A stretch of 64,000 nucleotides of DNA from contig NZ_JAAVUP010000002.1 in the NCBI RefSeq assembly GCF_012163135.1, forward strand, positions 434,001 to 498,000, given 5' to 3'. The stretch comes from Neoroseomonas oryzicola (GTDB lineage: Bacteria; Pseudomonadota; Alphaproteobacteria; Acetobacterales; Acetobacteraceae). The translations under genes were made by a program, and so were the position numbers. The notes under the pieces are model-generated. The model was given only the letters and a program-made list of their open reading frames with translations, had not been told where the DNA came from and did not search any database. Of this stretch, positions 25,377 through 33,735 are shown in pieces (the first letter of the stretch is position 1; the number at the start of each line of letters is the position of its first letter).

Positions 25377-26458
25377 GCGCTCTGCCGTTCCGTGATGAAT
25401 CCGTTCCGCGCGAGCAGGTCGCGCCACAGCCCGTCGCCGCCGAAGGCGCCGGATTTCGAGACCACCGCGACGCCGTCCCAGCGCCCGCCCAGCAGGACGG
25501 AACGCGGCACGCCGGGGCCGACGAGGCCCGTCGCGGCGAGCCCGTTCGCGCCGAGCGCGTCGCAGACGGCGCCGAGGGTCTCCCCGCCGGCGACGATCAG
25601 CGTGCCGGGGCGCGGGATGCTGGCGAGCAGCCGCGCGAAGGCCTGCGCGATGCGGTGCGCGGCGTCGCCGCGCGCGACGCCTTCGGGCAGCGCGATGCTG
25701 TACAGCGCAGCGCCCCGTACGGGCATCGCGGTCTCGCTTTCGCCAAGTTCGATCCATGCGTCGCCGCAGGCGGCCAATTGCCGCCGCGTCACCGCCTGGT
25801 CGGATCCAAAGAGGCCGAGCACCGGTCCGCGCAGCGTCGTGTCGGCCGACGTGGGGGCGTCTTCCGCCAGTGCGCGGCCGAGCCCGCCGCTGCCGCACCA
25901 CAGGACACGTCCGGATGCGCTGCGCCCGCAGGCGACGACGCGGCGGAGGTCGTCCTCGGTCGCCGCATCGAAGACGGAGACGCCCGGCGGGAGCGCGGCC
26001 GCCGGATCGCCCGCAACGGCCGCGAGGCCTTCCGCCGCCAGCAGCCTCGGCAGGGCCTCCGCGACCGGCTGCCAGGCATCGCCCTGCCGAGCGAACTGCC
26101 GCCCGCCGCGCGTCACGCGGGCCTGCGCGGGGAAGGCCGGAGCGAGAACGACATGACGCCACGCGCCCGTCGCGATGCAGGCCGCCAGCTCGGCCATGGG
26201 ATGGCCGCGCAGCAGGCTGTCCAGCTTCTTGAACGCGATGTCCGCACCCGCGAGCAGCTGCGCCGCGGCGGCGACGCGCGACCGCGCGGCCTCGCGCGAG
26301 GCTTCGCGCGATGCTGTCGCGATGGCGAGGCTCCCGGCCGCATGCCCGGGCACGTCCCGCCGTACCGCGACCGGCCCGCACAGCGCCGCGAATTCCGCCG
26401 CGGTGTCGAGCGCCCCGGTCAGGTCGTCGGCGATCAGGCGCAACACAGGTTGCGTCAT
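25373..26458 (-). CDS. Four-carbon acid sugar kinase family protein (DUF1537)
   Basis: A 361-residue ATP-dependent kinase of the DUF1537 family (DtnK/OtnK/DenK group), which phosphorylates four-carbon sugar acids at O4. The N-terminal domain begins LRLIADDLTGALDTAAEFA, the family hallmark, and has FKKLDSLLRGHP near 77-88. The nucleotide-binding C-terminal domain has LIVAGGETLGAVCDALG near 290-306. It is shorter than the usual 410-430 residues, mainly in the middle. The start at 26458 overlaps the IclR stop by ATGA. Together with the following PdxA2-type gene it makes a two-step route from a C4 acid to dihydroxyacetone phosphate. Confidence 0.85.
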   Translation of the reverse strand: MTQPVLRLIADDLTGALDTAAEFAALCGPVAVRRDVPGHAAGSLAIATASREASREAARSRVAAAAQLLAGADIAFKKLDSLLRGHPMAELAACIATGAWRHVVLAPAFPAQARVTRGGRQFARQGDAWQPVAEALPRLLAAEGLAAVAGDPAAALPPGVSVFDAATEDDLRRVVACGRSASGRVLWCGSGGLGRALAEDAPTSADTTLRGPVLGLFGSDQAVTRRQLAACGDAWIELGESETAMPVRGAALYSIALPEGVARGDAAHRIAQAFARLLASIPRPGTLIVAGGETLGAVCDALGANGLAATGLVGPGVPRSVLLGGRWDGVAVVSKSGAFGGDGLWRDLLARNGFITERQSA

Positions 26459-27306
26459 GCACGCCCCCGCGGCACGCGGATGGCGCCAAGCGACAGCCGC
26501 ACGCCCTCCGCCAGTTCGGACGCGATCCGTAGCGCCACCGGCGCGGCGCCGGCGACGAACTCCGCCACGGGCATGCGCGTCGCGGCGATGGTCAGGCTGA
26601 CGCCCGCGACCGGGCGCCCATCCGCATCGAACACCGGCGCCGCGACCGTGCGAAGGCCATAGGCGTTCTCGCCGTCCGAGACCGCGAAGCCGCGCGTGCG
26701 GACCTCGGTCAGTCGCGCGAGAAGGTCGTCCATCGAGATCAGCGTGCGCTCGGACAGCATCACGCGCTCGACCGCCTGCAGTTCGGCCACCTGCTCGGCG
26801 CGCGGCAGCCAGGCGAGGATCGCCTGGCCGAGTGCGGTCGCATAGGCGCCGACGCGCGTGCCGGGGCGCCGTTCGACGCCATGGCGGTCGAGCCCCGCTT
26901 CGACGCGCGCGAGATAGACGACCTCGCCACGATCCAGCACGCCGAGCGAGGCCGCATCCGCGATGCCGGGCACGACCTCCCGCAGCAGGGGCGTGGCATG
27001 GGCCGGCAGGTCGCCGGCGGACAGCGCGGAATAGCCGAGCTCGAGGCAGCGCAGCGTCAGCCGATACCGCCGGCTGCCCGGCACGGCCCGCATGTAGCCG
27101 AGATCGACCAGCGTATGGACGAGGCGGAAGGCGGTGCCGCGGTCGAGCCCTGCGCGCGCGGCCACTTCCGCGGCGGTCAGTTCCGCCGCGCCAGGCCCGA
27201 AGGCCTTCAGCACGGCGAAGACCTTCGCCACGGACTGGACCTGATTCTTCGGGTTCGTCCCTGGCGTCGATACCTGGGCGACCTCGGCCGCGCTGCCTTC
27301 CGGCAC
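26455..27306 (-). CDS. IclR family transcriptional regulator of the sugar-acid operon
   Basis: A 283-residue IclR regulator. The winged helix is VQSVAKVFAVLKAFGPG followed by LTAAEVAARAGLDRGTAFRL near residues 43-62. The effector domain has RVGAYATALGQAILAWLP near 150-167 and SDGENAYGLRTVAAPVFDADG near 209-229. The start is a GTG at 27306. It is the first gene of the operon; its stop overlaps the kinase start (26455-26458), so regulator and enzymes share a transcript. An 18-base palindrome 59 bases upstream is a probable autoregulatory operator. The effector is probably the operon's substrate or an intermediate. Confidence 0.88.
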   Translation of the reverse strand: MPEGSAAEVAQVSTPGTNPKNQVQSVAKVFAVLKAFGPGAAELTAAEVAARAGLDRGTAFRLVHTLVDLGYMRAVPGSRRYRLTLRCLELGYSALSAGDLPAHATPLLREVVPGIADAASLGVLDRGEVVYLARVEAGLDRHGVERRPGTRVGAYATALGQAILAWLPRAEQVAELQAVERVMLSERTLISMDDLLARLTEVRTRGFAVSDGENAYGLRTVAAPVFDADGRPVAGVSLTIAATRMPVAEFVAGAAPVALRIASELAEGVRLSLGAIRVPRGRA

Positions 27307-27364
27307 GGTTTCCTTCCCTTTCCCGGCCCGCGCTTCCGGCGGGCCTTTTCATTGAAGTTCGTAA

Positions 27365-27382
27365 TCCGAACATATGTTCGGA
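27365..27382. promoter_or_regulatory. Candidate operator: 18-base perfect palindrome
   Basis: TCCGAACATATGTTCGGA reads the same on both strands. It lies 59-76 bases upstream of the IclR start, in an AT-richer stretch suited to a promoter. GAAC/GTTC-type half-sites are common in IclR-family operators. It probably controls the seven-gene operon. Confidence 0.65.
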
Positions 27383-27509
27383 ATGTCGTCATGACTAGGC
27401 GACCGGCCCTGCCCGGGTCAAGGACGAAAGCGGGGCGTCAGGCGGGGACCCGCCGTCATGCGCCAGCCCCGTCAGTCTGCTCGGATGGGTGGCCCCGGCG
27501 ATCGTTCGC

Positions 27510-28196
27510 TCAGAGCGAGGCGCCGCCGCAGATGACGATCTGCTGGCCGGTGATGGCGCCGGCCTCGGGGCCGAGCAGGAAGGCCGTGGTTGCGGCGACT
27601 TCCTCCGGCGTCACCAGCCGCCCGATCGGCGGCATCTTCGACGGCGTGCCGGCGCGCGCTGGGTCGCGCAGCATCGGCGTGTCGGTCGCAGCGGGGGCGA
27701 CGACGTTGACCGTGATGCCGCGCGGCGCCAGTTCCTGCGCCCAGGCCCGCGCCATCGCCACCAGCGCGGCCTTGGTCGCGCCGTACTGGCTGCGGCCCGC
27801 CACGCCCGCCGCCGCGCGGCTGCCGATCAGCACGATGCGCCCGCCGGACGCCATGCGCGGCGCCAGCAGGTCGGCCAGGCGGCTCGCCGCATCGACATGC
27901 AGGCGCCACAGCGTCGCGCCCACCGCGGGATCGAGCGCGCCGATCACGGCGCCGCGCATCAGCCCCGCGGCATGCACCAGCGCGTCGGGCGCCAAGCCCT
28001 CGACCGCGGCGGCGAGTGCGTCCCCGTCCATCAGGTCCACGGCGCGATGCGCGTAGCCCGGTTCGGACCGGCCCGGATCCGTCCGGCTGAACCCGGTCAC
28101 GCGCCAACCTTCCCGCAACAGCCGCGCGGTGATGGCGGCCCCGATTCCCGAACTCGATCCGGTGACGATGGCGTGGCGCGGCGCGGGATCGGTCAT
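27510..28196 (-). CDS. Short-chain dehydrogenase/reductase (SDR)
   Basis: A 228-residue SDR. The start at 28196 (MTDPAPRHAIVTGSSSGIG) places the TGSSSGIG cofactor loop at residues 12-19. HAAG replaces the usual NNAG near 91-94, the catalytic Ser is in VLIGSRAAAG and the Tyr/Lys pair in YGATK near 148-152. GQQIVICGGASL closes the protein. HAAG instead of NNAG is tolerated in some members. It lies just upstream of the sugar-acid operon on the same strand but 203 bases away, with a palindrome between, so it is probably a separate unit. The substrate is unknown. Confidence 0.83.
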   Translation of the reverse strand: MTDPAPRHAIVTGSSSGIGAAITARLLREGWRVTGFSRTDPGRSEPGYAHRAVDLMDGDALAAAVEGLAPDALVHAAGLMRGAVIGALDPAVGATLWRLHVDAASRLADLLAPRMASGGRIVLIGSRAAAGVAGRSQYGATKAALVAMARAWAQELAPRGITVNVVAPAATDTPMLRDPARAGTPSKMPPIGRLVTPEEVAATTAFLLGPEAGAITGQQIVICGGASL

Positions 28197-28420
28197 GGCG
28201 AGGCCTCGGAGGTCGGGCGCGCAACCTGTCGCCTTCGCGCCGCCGCGTCGAGCGCCGCAAGGCCCGTCTGCCGCGTCGCGCCCCCGCAAATGCCTGGAAC
28301 GGCAAGCTTCTCGCCTTGCCGGGCGGTTCGGGAGATGACATTTTCGTGGCAATTCAATGACAGGTCCGGGGCGCCTGCCGAGTCTCCCCTGGCCCAAGCC
28401 TGCACGAGGGAACCCGCCGC
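28197..28420. other. Longest gene-free gap: divergent promoter region
   Basis: 224 bases between the SDR gene and the first binding-protein gene, which point away from each other. It must hold promoters for both. No clear RNA gene, repeat or strong palindrome was seen. A GAGGGAA ribosome site for the binding-protein gene lies at its right end. Confidence 0.5.
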
Positions 28421-29452
28421 ATGCGCCTCCAACACGCTGCCGCTGCGCTGATCGCAGCGGGCTGCGCCTTCGCCGCGAACGACGCCGCGGCGCAAGGCAC
28501 GCTCAACCTCTACTGCTCGGTGCAGGTGGAATGGTGCCAGGCGATCGCCACCAATTTCCAGCGCGACACCGGCATCCGCGTGAACATGACGCAGCGCGGC
28601 TCGGGCGAGAGCCTCGCCGCCATCCGCGCCGAGGGCCAGAACCCGCGCGCCGACGTCTGGTTCGGCGGCACCGGCGACCCGCACCTCGCCGCGGCGGAGG
28701 ACAACCTCACCCAGGCCTATGAGAGCCCCAACAACAGCCAGCTGCAGCCCTGGGCGCTGCGGCAGTGGGAGCAGTCGGGGCGCCGCGCCATCGGCGTCTA
28801 CGCCGGCGCGGTGGGCTTCGGCTACAACACGGAACTGCTGCAGCGGAAGGGGATCGAGCCGCCGCGCTGCTGGTCCGACCTGACGGATCCGCGCTTCCGC
28901 GGCGAGATCCAGGTCGCCAACCCGAACTCCTCCGGCACCGCCTACGTCATCATCGCGACGCTGGTGCAGCTGATGGGGGAAGACCAGGCCTTCGAGTACA
29001 TGCGGCGCCTGCACCCCAACATCAATTCCTACGCGCGGTCCGGCACCGGCCCGATCAAGGCGGTGGCGCGCGGGGAGACGGGCGTCTCGCTCTCCTTCGT
29101 GCATGACGCCGTGACGGAGCGGAACGCCGGCTTCCCGGTCTCCTACACCACGCCCTGCGAGGGCACGGGCTACGAGATCGGCTCGATGTCGATCCTGCGC
29201 GGCGCGCGCAACCTGACCCAGGCGCGTCGATTCTACGACTGGGCGCTGACCGCGCCGGCCCAGCGGCTCGGCTTCGAGGCCGGCGGCCAGTTGCAGACGC
29301 CGTCCAACCGCTCGGCGCCGCTGCCGCCGAATGCGCCGGACCTCTCGCAGATCCGCCTCATTGAATACGACTTCGCGAAGTACGGCCGCGCCGCCGAGCG
29401 CCGCCGCCTGATCGAGCGCTGGGACCGCGAGGTCGGCAGCCTGCCGCGCTGA
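28421..29452 (+). CDS. ABC importer substrate-binding protein, copy 1 of 3
   Basis: A 343-residue periplasmic binding protein of the iron(III)/2-aminoethylphosphonate-type (SBP family 6/13). A signal peptide ends near DAAAQ at residue 25. The mature N-terminus is GTLNLYCSVQVEWCQAIA with a Cys pair seven residues apart, kept in all three copies. Further shared blocks are ADVWFGGTGDPHLAA, IQVANPNSSGTAYVIIATL, EGTGYEIGSMSILRGARN and the C-terminus WDREVGSLPR. It is the first gene of a plus-strand importer operon; the next copy starts 11 bases after its stop. The ligand is unknown; iron or a phosphonate-like anion is possible from the family. Confidence 0.87.
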   Translation: MRLQHAAAALIAAGCAFAANDAAAQGTLNLYCSVQVEWCQAIATNFQRDTGIRVNMTQRGSGESLAAIRAEGQNPRADVWFGGTGDPHLAAAEDNLTQAYESPNNSQLQPWALRQWEQSGRRAIGVYAGAVGFGYNTELLQRKGIEPPRCWSDLTDPRFRGEIQVANPNSSGTAYVIIATLVQLMGEDQAFEYMRRLHPNINSYARSGTGPIKAVARGETGVSLSFVHDAVTERNAGFPVSYTTPCEGTGYEIGSMSILRGARNLTQARRFYDWALTAPAQRLGFEAGGQLQTPSNRSAPLPPNAPDLSQIRLIEYDFAKYGRAAERRRLIERWDREVGSLPR

Positions 29453-29463
29453 GGAGCCCCGCC

Positions 29464-30480
29464 ATGATCCTGCACCGCATCGCCGCGACCGGCGCCCTGT
29501 TGCTCTCCCTCGCCGCGCCGGCAGCGGCGCAGGGCACGCTGAACATGCTCTGCGCCCCGCAGGCCGATTGGTGCGAGGCGATCGCCGCCGGCTTCCAGCG
29601 CGAGACCGGCATCCGCGTGAACATGGCGCGCAAGTCGGCCGGCGAGATCCTGGCGCAGATCCGCGCGGAAGCCGCCAATCCGCGCACCGATGTGTGGTTC
29701 GGCGCCTCGGCCGAGACGCACATCTCCGCGGGCGACCTGCTGCAGCCCTACACCTCCCCGAACATGGCGCAGCTGCAGCCCTGGGCGCGCCGGGCGCATG
29801 AGGCCTCGGGCGGGCGCTGCGTCGGCGTGTCCTCCGGCGCCATCGGTATCGCCTACAACACCGAGGTGATGGCCCGGCGCAACCTGCCCATCCCGCGGTC
29901 GTGGGAGGAGCTCGCCGGCCCCGCCTATCGCGGTGAAGTGCAGCTGCCCAACCCGAATTCCTCCGGCACCGCCTACACCATCATCGCGGGGCTCGTGCAG
30001 CTGTGGGACGAGGACCGCGCCTTCGACTACCTCAAGCGGCTGAACGCGAACGTCAACGCCTACACGCGGTCCGGCGCGGCGCCGATGCAGGCCGTGGCGC
30101 GCGGCGAGACGGCGCTCGCGGCGTCGTTCAACATGGAGACGGCCTCCATGGCGAATGCCGGCTTCCCGATCGAGATGGTCTATCCGAGCGAGGGCACCTC
30201 CTACGAGGTCGCCTGCCTGTCCATCATCCGCGGCGCCCGCAACCTGGCGCAGGCTCGGCGCTTCGTCGACTGGTACCTGACCCCGGCGGCGATGGACATC
30301 GGCATCGCGGCGAACCAGTTCCATGTGCCGGCGCATCCCGGCGCGGCGCCGCATCCGCGCATCCCGGACCTGACCCGGATCCGGCTGATCGACTACGACT
30401 TCGCGAAGTACGGCGATCCGGAAGTCCGGCGCCGCATCCTCGCGCGCTGGGACCGCGAGATCGGTTCCCTGCCACGCTGA
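29464..30480 (+). CDS. ABC importer substrate-binding protein, copy 2 of 3
   Basis: A 338-residue paralogue of its neighbours. A signal peptide ends near PAAAQ at residue 22, then GTLNMLCAPQADWCEAIA keeps the Cys pair. It shares VNMARKSAGEILAQIRAE, ADVWF-like TDVWFGASAETHIS, PNPNSSGTAYTIIAGL and WDREIGSLPR. It is the most divergent of the three in the ligand-facing segments: SAETHIS replaces TGDPHLA, and AASFNMETASMANAG replaces the SLSFVHDAV type. Its pocket may therefore accept a different ligand. A ribosome site (GAGGAG) overlaps the stop of copy 1. Copy 3 follows 25 bases later. Confidence 0.87.
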   Translation: MILHRIAATGALLLSLAAPAAAQGTLNMLCAPQADWCEAIAAGFQRETGIRVNMARKSAGEILAQIRAEAANPRTDVWFGASAETHISAGDLLQPYTSPNMAQLQPWARRAHEASGGRCVGVSSGAIGIAYNTEVMARRNLPIPRSWEELAGPAYRGEVQLPNPNSSGTAYTIIAGLVQLWDEDRAFDYLKRLNANVNAYTRSGAAPMQAVARGETALAASFNMETASMANAGFPIEMVYPSEGTSYEVACLSIIRGARNLAQARRFVDWYLTPAAMDIGIAANQFHVPAHPGAAPHPRIPDLTRIRLIDYDFAKYGDPEVRRRILARWDREIGSLPR

Positions 30481-30505
30481 CAAGAAGAAACATCCGGGAC
30501 ATGAC

Positions 30506-31528
30506 ATGACGAAGCGCATCATCGCCGCGGCGGCGGCCCTGCTGCTGCCGGCCTTGCCGGCTGCGGCACAGGGCCAGCTGAACCTCTACTGCTCGGCCAC
30601 CATCGAATGGTGCACGCCGATCGCCCGCGGCTTCGAGCGCGAGAGCGGTATCCGCGTCGTGCTGTCGCAGAAGTCGACCGGCGAGATGCTCGCGCAGTTG
30701 CGCGCCGAGGCCCGCAATCCGCGCGGCGACGTCTGGTGGGGCGGCACCGGGGACCCGCATGTCGCGGCCGGCGAGGAAGGCCTGACCCAGCCGAACGAGA
30801 GCCCGCGCATCGCGGAACTGTACGACTGGGCGCAGGCGCAATGGCGCCAGACCCAGGGGCGCACGGTCGGCGTCTATGCGTCGGTGCTCGGCTTCGGCTT
30901 CAACACGGAACTGATCGCCCGGCGCAACCTGCCCGCGCCGCGCTGCTGGTCGGACCTGGTGAACCCCGTCTATCGGGGCGAGATCCAGATGGCGAACCCG
31001 AACTCCTCGGGCACCGCCTACATCGTCATCGCGACGCTGGTGCAGATGATGGGCGAGGAGCCGGCCTTCGACTACCTCAAGCGCGTGCACGCCAGCATCA
31101 ACGCCTATCCGCGCAGCGGCACCGCGCCGATCACGGCGGTGGCGCGCGGGGAGACGGCGGTCTCCATCTCCTTCGTGCACAACGCCGCGGAGGAAGCGGC
31201 CGCCGGCTTCCCGGTCGGCCACGCCGTGCCCTGCGAGGGCACCGGCTACGAGATCGGGTCGATGTCGATCATCCGCGGCGCGCGCAACCTGCAGAATGCG
31301 CGGCGCTTCTACGACTGGGCCCTGTCGGCCGAGGCGCAGACGGCGGCGAGCCGCGAGGCGCGCAAGCTGCAGACCATGGCGAACCGCGCCGTGCCGCTGA
31401 CCGACGGCGCGCCGAACATGGCGACGGCGCGGATCATCGACTACGACAATGCACGGTTCGGCGCCTCGGCGGAACGCCGCCGGCTGCTCGACCGCTGGGA
31501 CCGCGAGGTGGGCGCGCTGCCGCGATGA
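30506..31528 (+). CDS. ABC importer substrate-binding protein, copy 3 of 3
   Basis: A 340-residue paralogue of the two preceding genes and closer to copy 1 (shared GGTGDPH, SISFVHNAAEEAAAGFPV, PCEGTGYEIGSMSIIRGARN). The signal peptide ends near PAAAQ at residue 22; the mature start GQLNLYCSATIEWCTPIA keeps the Cys pair. The C-terminus is WDREVGALPR. Its stop overlaps the permease ATG as ATGA (31525-31528). Of the three copies it is thus the one physically coupled to the membrane component. Confidence 0.87.
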   Translation: MTKRIIAAAAALLLPALPAAAQGQLNLYCSATIEWCTPIARGFERESGIRVVLSQKSTGEMLAQLRAEARNPRGDVWWGGTGDPHVAAGEEGLTQPNESPRIAELYDWAQAQWRQTQGRTVGVYASVLGFGFNTELIARRNLPAPRCWSDLVNPVYRGEIQMANPNSSGTAYIVIATLVQMMGEEPAFDYLKRVHASINAYPRSGTAPITAVARGETAVSISFVHNAAEEAAAGFPVGHAVPCEGTGYEIGSMSIIRGARNLQNARRFYDWALSAEAQTAASREARKLQTMANRAVPLTDGAPNMATARIIDYDNARFGASAERRRLLDRWDREVGALPR

Positions 31529-33735
31529 AATCCGCATCCTCCCTGCTGATATGGTCCGCCGCCGCGCTCGGCATCCTCGTCCTGCCCTGGCACATGCAGC
31601 AGGACGGGCTGACGCTTACCGGCCTGGTCGGAGTGGGGCAGGAGGATGCGGAAGCCGCGTCCGCCCTGTGGCAGGCGGTCGCGCACAGGCGCTTCTGGTT
31701 CTGGCCGGTGATCGCCGCCCTGGCCGTCGCCCTGCCGGGCGCGCTGCCGTCGGGTAACGCGCGGGCGCGCTCGGCCTTCCTGGTCTGGGGCGGGCTGCTC
31801 GGCCTCGCGGCGATCGTCGCGCAGGGCCTCGCGATCGGGGTGCAGGGCTGGTCCTATCCCTGGCTGACGGAGATGTTCGGCGAGCTGGACGACCGCCAGT
31901 TCGGCATGGGCCTGGGCGGCACGGTCGCTTTCTTCGCCTTCGTGCTGCTGCTGACCGACGGGCTCGCGCTTCGCGGGTATTTCCGCGGCGATCGCTTCGT
32001 CTCGGGCGCGGTGGGCGTCCTCGTCGCCTCGATCCTGCTGTTCACCGCCTGGCCGGTGCTGACGGTGTTGTCGCAGATGTTCACCCCGCGCGGGGACCTC
32101 GGCGTCGCCGCCGCTTTCGCCGACCGGCTGGTGGACCGCAAGATCTGGGGCCTGGCCTGCGTCACCGGCAACGTGAACTGCGGGGTGTTCTGGAACACGC
32201 TGCTGCTCGCGACCTCGACCGCCACGGCGGCGACGATGCTCGGCCTGTGCTTCGCGCTGATCGTCACGCGCACCGGCTTCCCGATGCGGCGGGGGCTGCG
32301 GCTGCTGACGGTGCTGCCGATCATCACGCCGCCCTTCGTCATCGGCCTGGGGCTGATCCTGATCTTCGGGCGCTCGGGCGTCGTGAACCAGATCGCGGAG
32401 GCGGTGTTCGGGCTGCAGCTCGGGCGCTGGATCTACGGCTTCGCGGGGGTCTTCCTCGCCCAGGTCTTCTCCTTCACGCCGACCGCCTTCCTGGTGCTGA
32501 TCGGCGTGGTGGAGGGCATCTCGCCGACCATGGAGGAAGCGTCGCAGACGCTGCGGGCGAGCCGGATGCGCACCTTCTCGGCGGTGACGCTGCCGCTGAT
32601 GCTGCCGGGCCTCGCCAATGCCTGGCTGGTGGTCTTCGTCGAGAGCCTCGCGGATTTCGGCAACCCGATCGTGCTCGGCGGGTCCTTCGGCGTGCTGTCG
32701 ACCGAGATCTTCTTCGCCGTGGTCGGCGCCCAGCAGGATTTCGGGCGTGCGGCGGTCCTGGCGGCGGTGATGCTGGTGGTCGCGCTGGTCGCCTTCATCA
32801 TCCAGCGCGCGGTGGTCGGCACGCGGTCCTATGTCTCGCTGACCGGCAAGGGCGATGTCGGCCTGCCGACGCCGCTGCCGCGGCGCATCCGCATCCTCGC
32901 CTTCTCGATCGCCATTCCCTGGGCGGTGCTGACGATCGTGGTCTATGCCATGGCCATGGCCGGCGCCTTCGTGCGCGTCTGGGGCCGCGACTGGACGCCG
33001 ACGCTCTCGCATTTCCAGCGCGCCTTCGCTTTGGAATGGGGCCCGACCGGAGGGTTGATCTTCTCGGGCGGCGCCTGGCATTCGCTGTTCACCACGATCC
33101 AGCTCGCCGCCATAGCAGCGCCCGTCACGGCCGGGATCGGGCTGCTCGCCGCCTGGGTGCTGACGCGCCAGCGCTTCGCCGGGCGCACCGCGCTCGAATT
33201 CGCGCTGATGCTGACCTTCGCGGTGCCGGGAACCGTCATCGGCGTCGCCTACATCCTGACCTTCAACATCCCACCGCTCGAGATCACCGGCACGGCGATG
33301 ATCCTCGTGATCTGCTTCGTGTTCCGGAACCTGCCGGTGGGCGTAAGGTCGGGCGTGGCGGCGATGAGCCAGCTCGACAAATCGCTGGATGAGGCAGCGG
33401 TGACGCTGCGCGCCTCGACCTTCCGGGCGATCCGCACGGTGGTGCTGCCGCTGCTCAAGCCCGCCATCGTCACCGCGCTGGTCTATTCCTTCGTGCGCGC
33501 GATGACGACGGTCTCGGCCGTCATCTTCCTCGTCTCGGCGCAGTACGAGATGGCGACGGTGTTCATCATCAACCGCGTCATCAACGGCGATTACGGACTG
33601 GCCATCGCCTATTGCGCGGTGCTGATCGTGCTGATGATGAGCGTGATCGGCCTCATCAACCTGCTCGTGGGCAGCCGCCGGCTCGGGCGCCGGCAAGCCG
33701 CCCCGCCCGCACTTCCGGCCGGAGGCCGCGCATGA
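31525..33735 (+). CDS. ABC importer permease, two fused transmembrane halves
   Basis: A 736-residue inner-membrane protein with two binding-protein-dependent transport permease domains in one chain, as in iron(III)/FbpB-type importers. Four or so extra N-terminal membrane segments (residues about 1-190) precede the first domain. Each half has the ATPase-contacting EAA loop: EEASQTLRASRMRTFSAVTL in the first and DEAAVTLRASTFRAIRTVVL in the second. The ATG at 31525 overlaps the third binding-protein gene. Its stop overlaps the ATG of a 43-codon ORF, which in turn overlaps the ATPase gene. It forms the membrane channel for the three binding proteins encoded upstream. Confidence 0.9.
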   Translation: MKSASSLLIWSAAALGILVLPWHMQQDGLTLTGLVGVGQEDAEAASALWQAVAHRRFWFWPVIAALAVALPGALPSGNARARSAFLVWGGLLGLAAIVAQGLAIGVQGWSYPWLTEMFGELDDRQFGMGLGGTVAFFAFVLLLTDGLALRGYFRGDRFVSGAVGVLVASILLFTAWPVLTVLSQMFTPRGDLGVAAAFADRLVDRKIWGLACVTGNVNCGVFWNTLLLATSTATAATMLGLCFALIVTRTGFPMRRGLRLLTVLPIITPPFVIGLGLILIFGRSGVVNQIAEAVFGLQLGRWIYGFAGVFLAQVFSFTPTAFLVLIGVVEGISPTMEEASQTLRASRMRTFSAVTLPLMLPGLANAWLVVFVESLADFGNPIVLGGSFGVLSTEIFFAVVGAQQDFGRAAVLAAVMLVVALVAFIIQRAVVGTRSYVSLTGKGDVGLPTPLPRRIRILAFSIAIPWAVLTIVVYAMAMAGAFVRVWGRDWTPTLSHFQRAFALEWGPTGGLIFSGGAWHSLFTTIQLAAIAAPVTAGIGLLAAWVLTRQRFAGRTALEFALMLTFAVPGTVIGVAYILTFNIPPLEITGTAMILVICFVFRNLPVGVRSGVAAMSQLDKSLDEAAVTLRASTFRAIRTVVLPLLKPAIVTALVYSFVRAMTTVSAVIFLVSAQYEMATVFIINRVINGDYGLAIAYCAVLIVLMMSVIGLINLLVGSRRLGRRQAAPPALPAGGRA

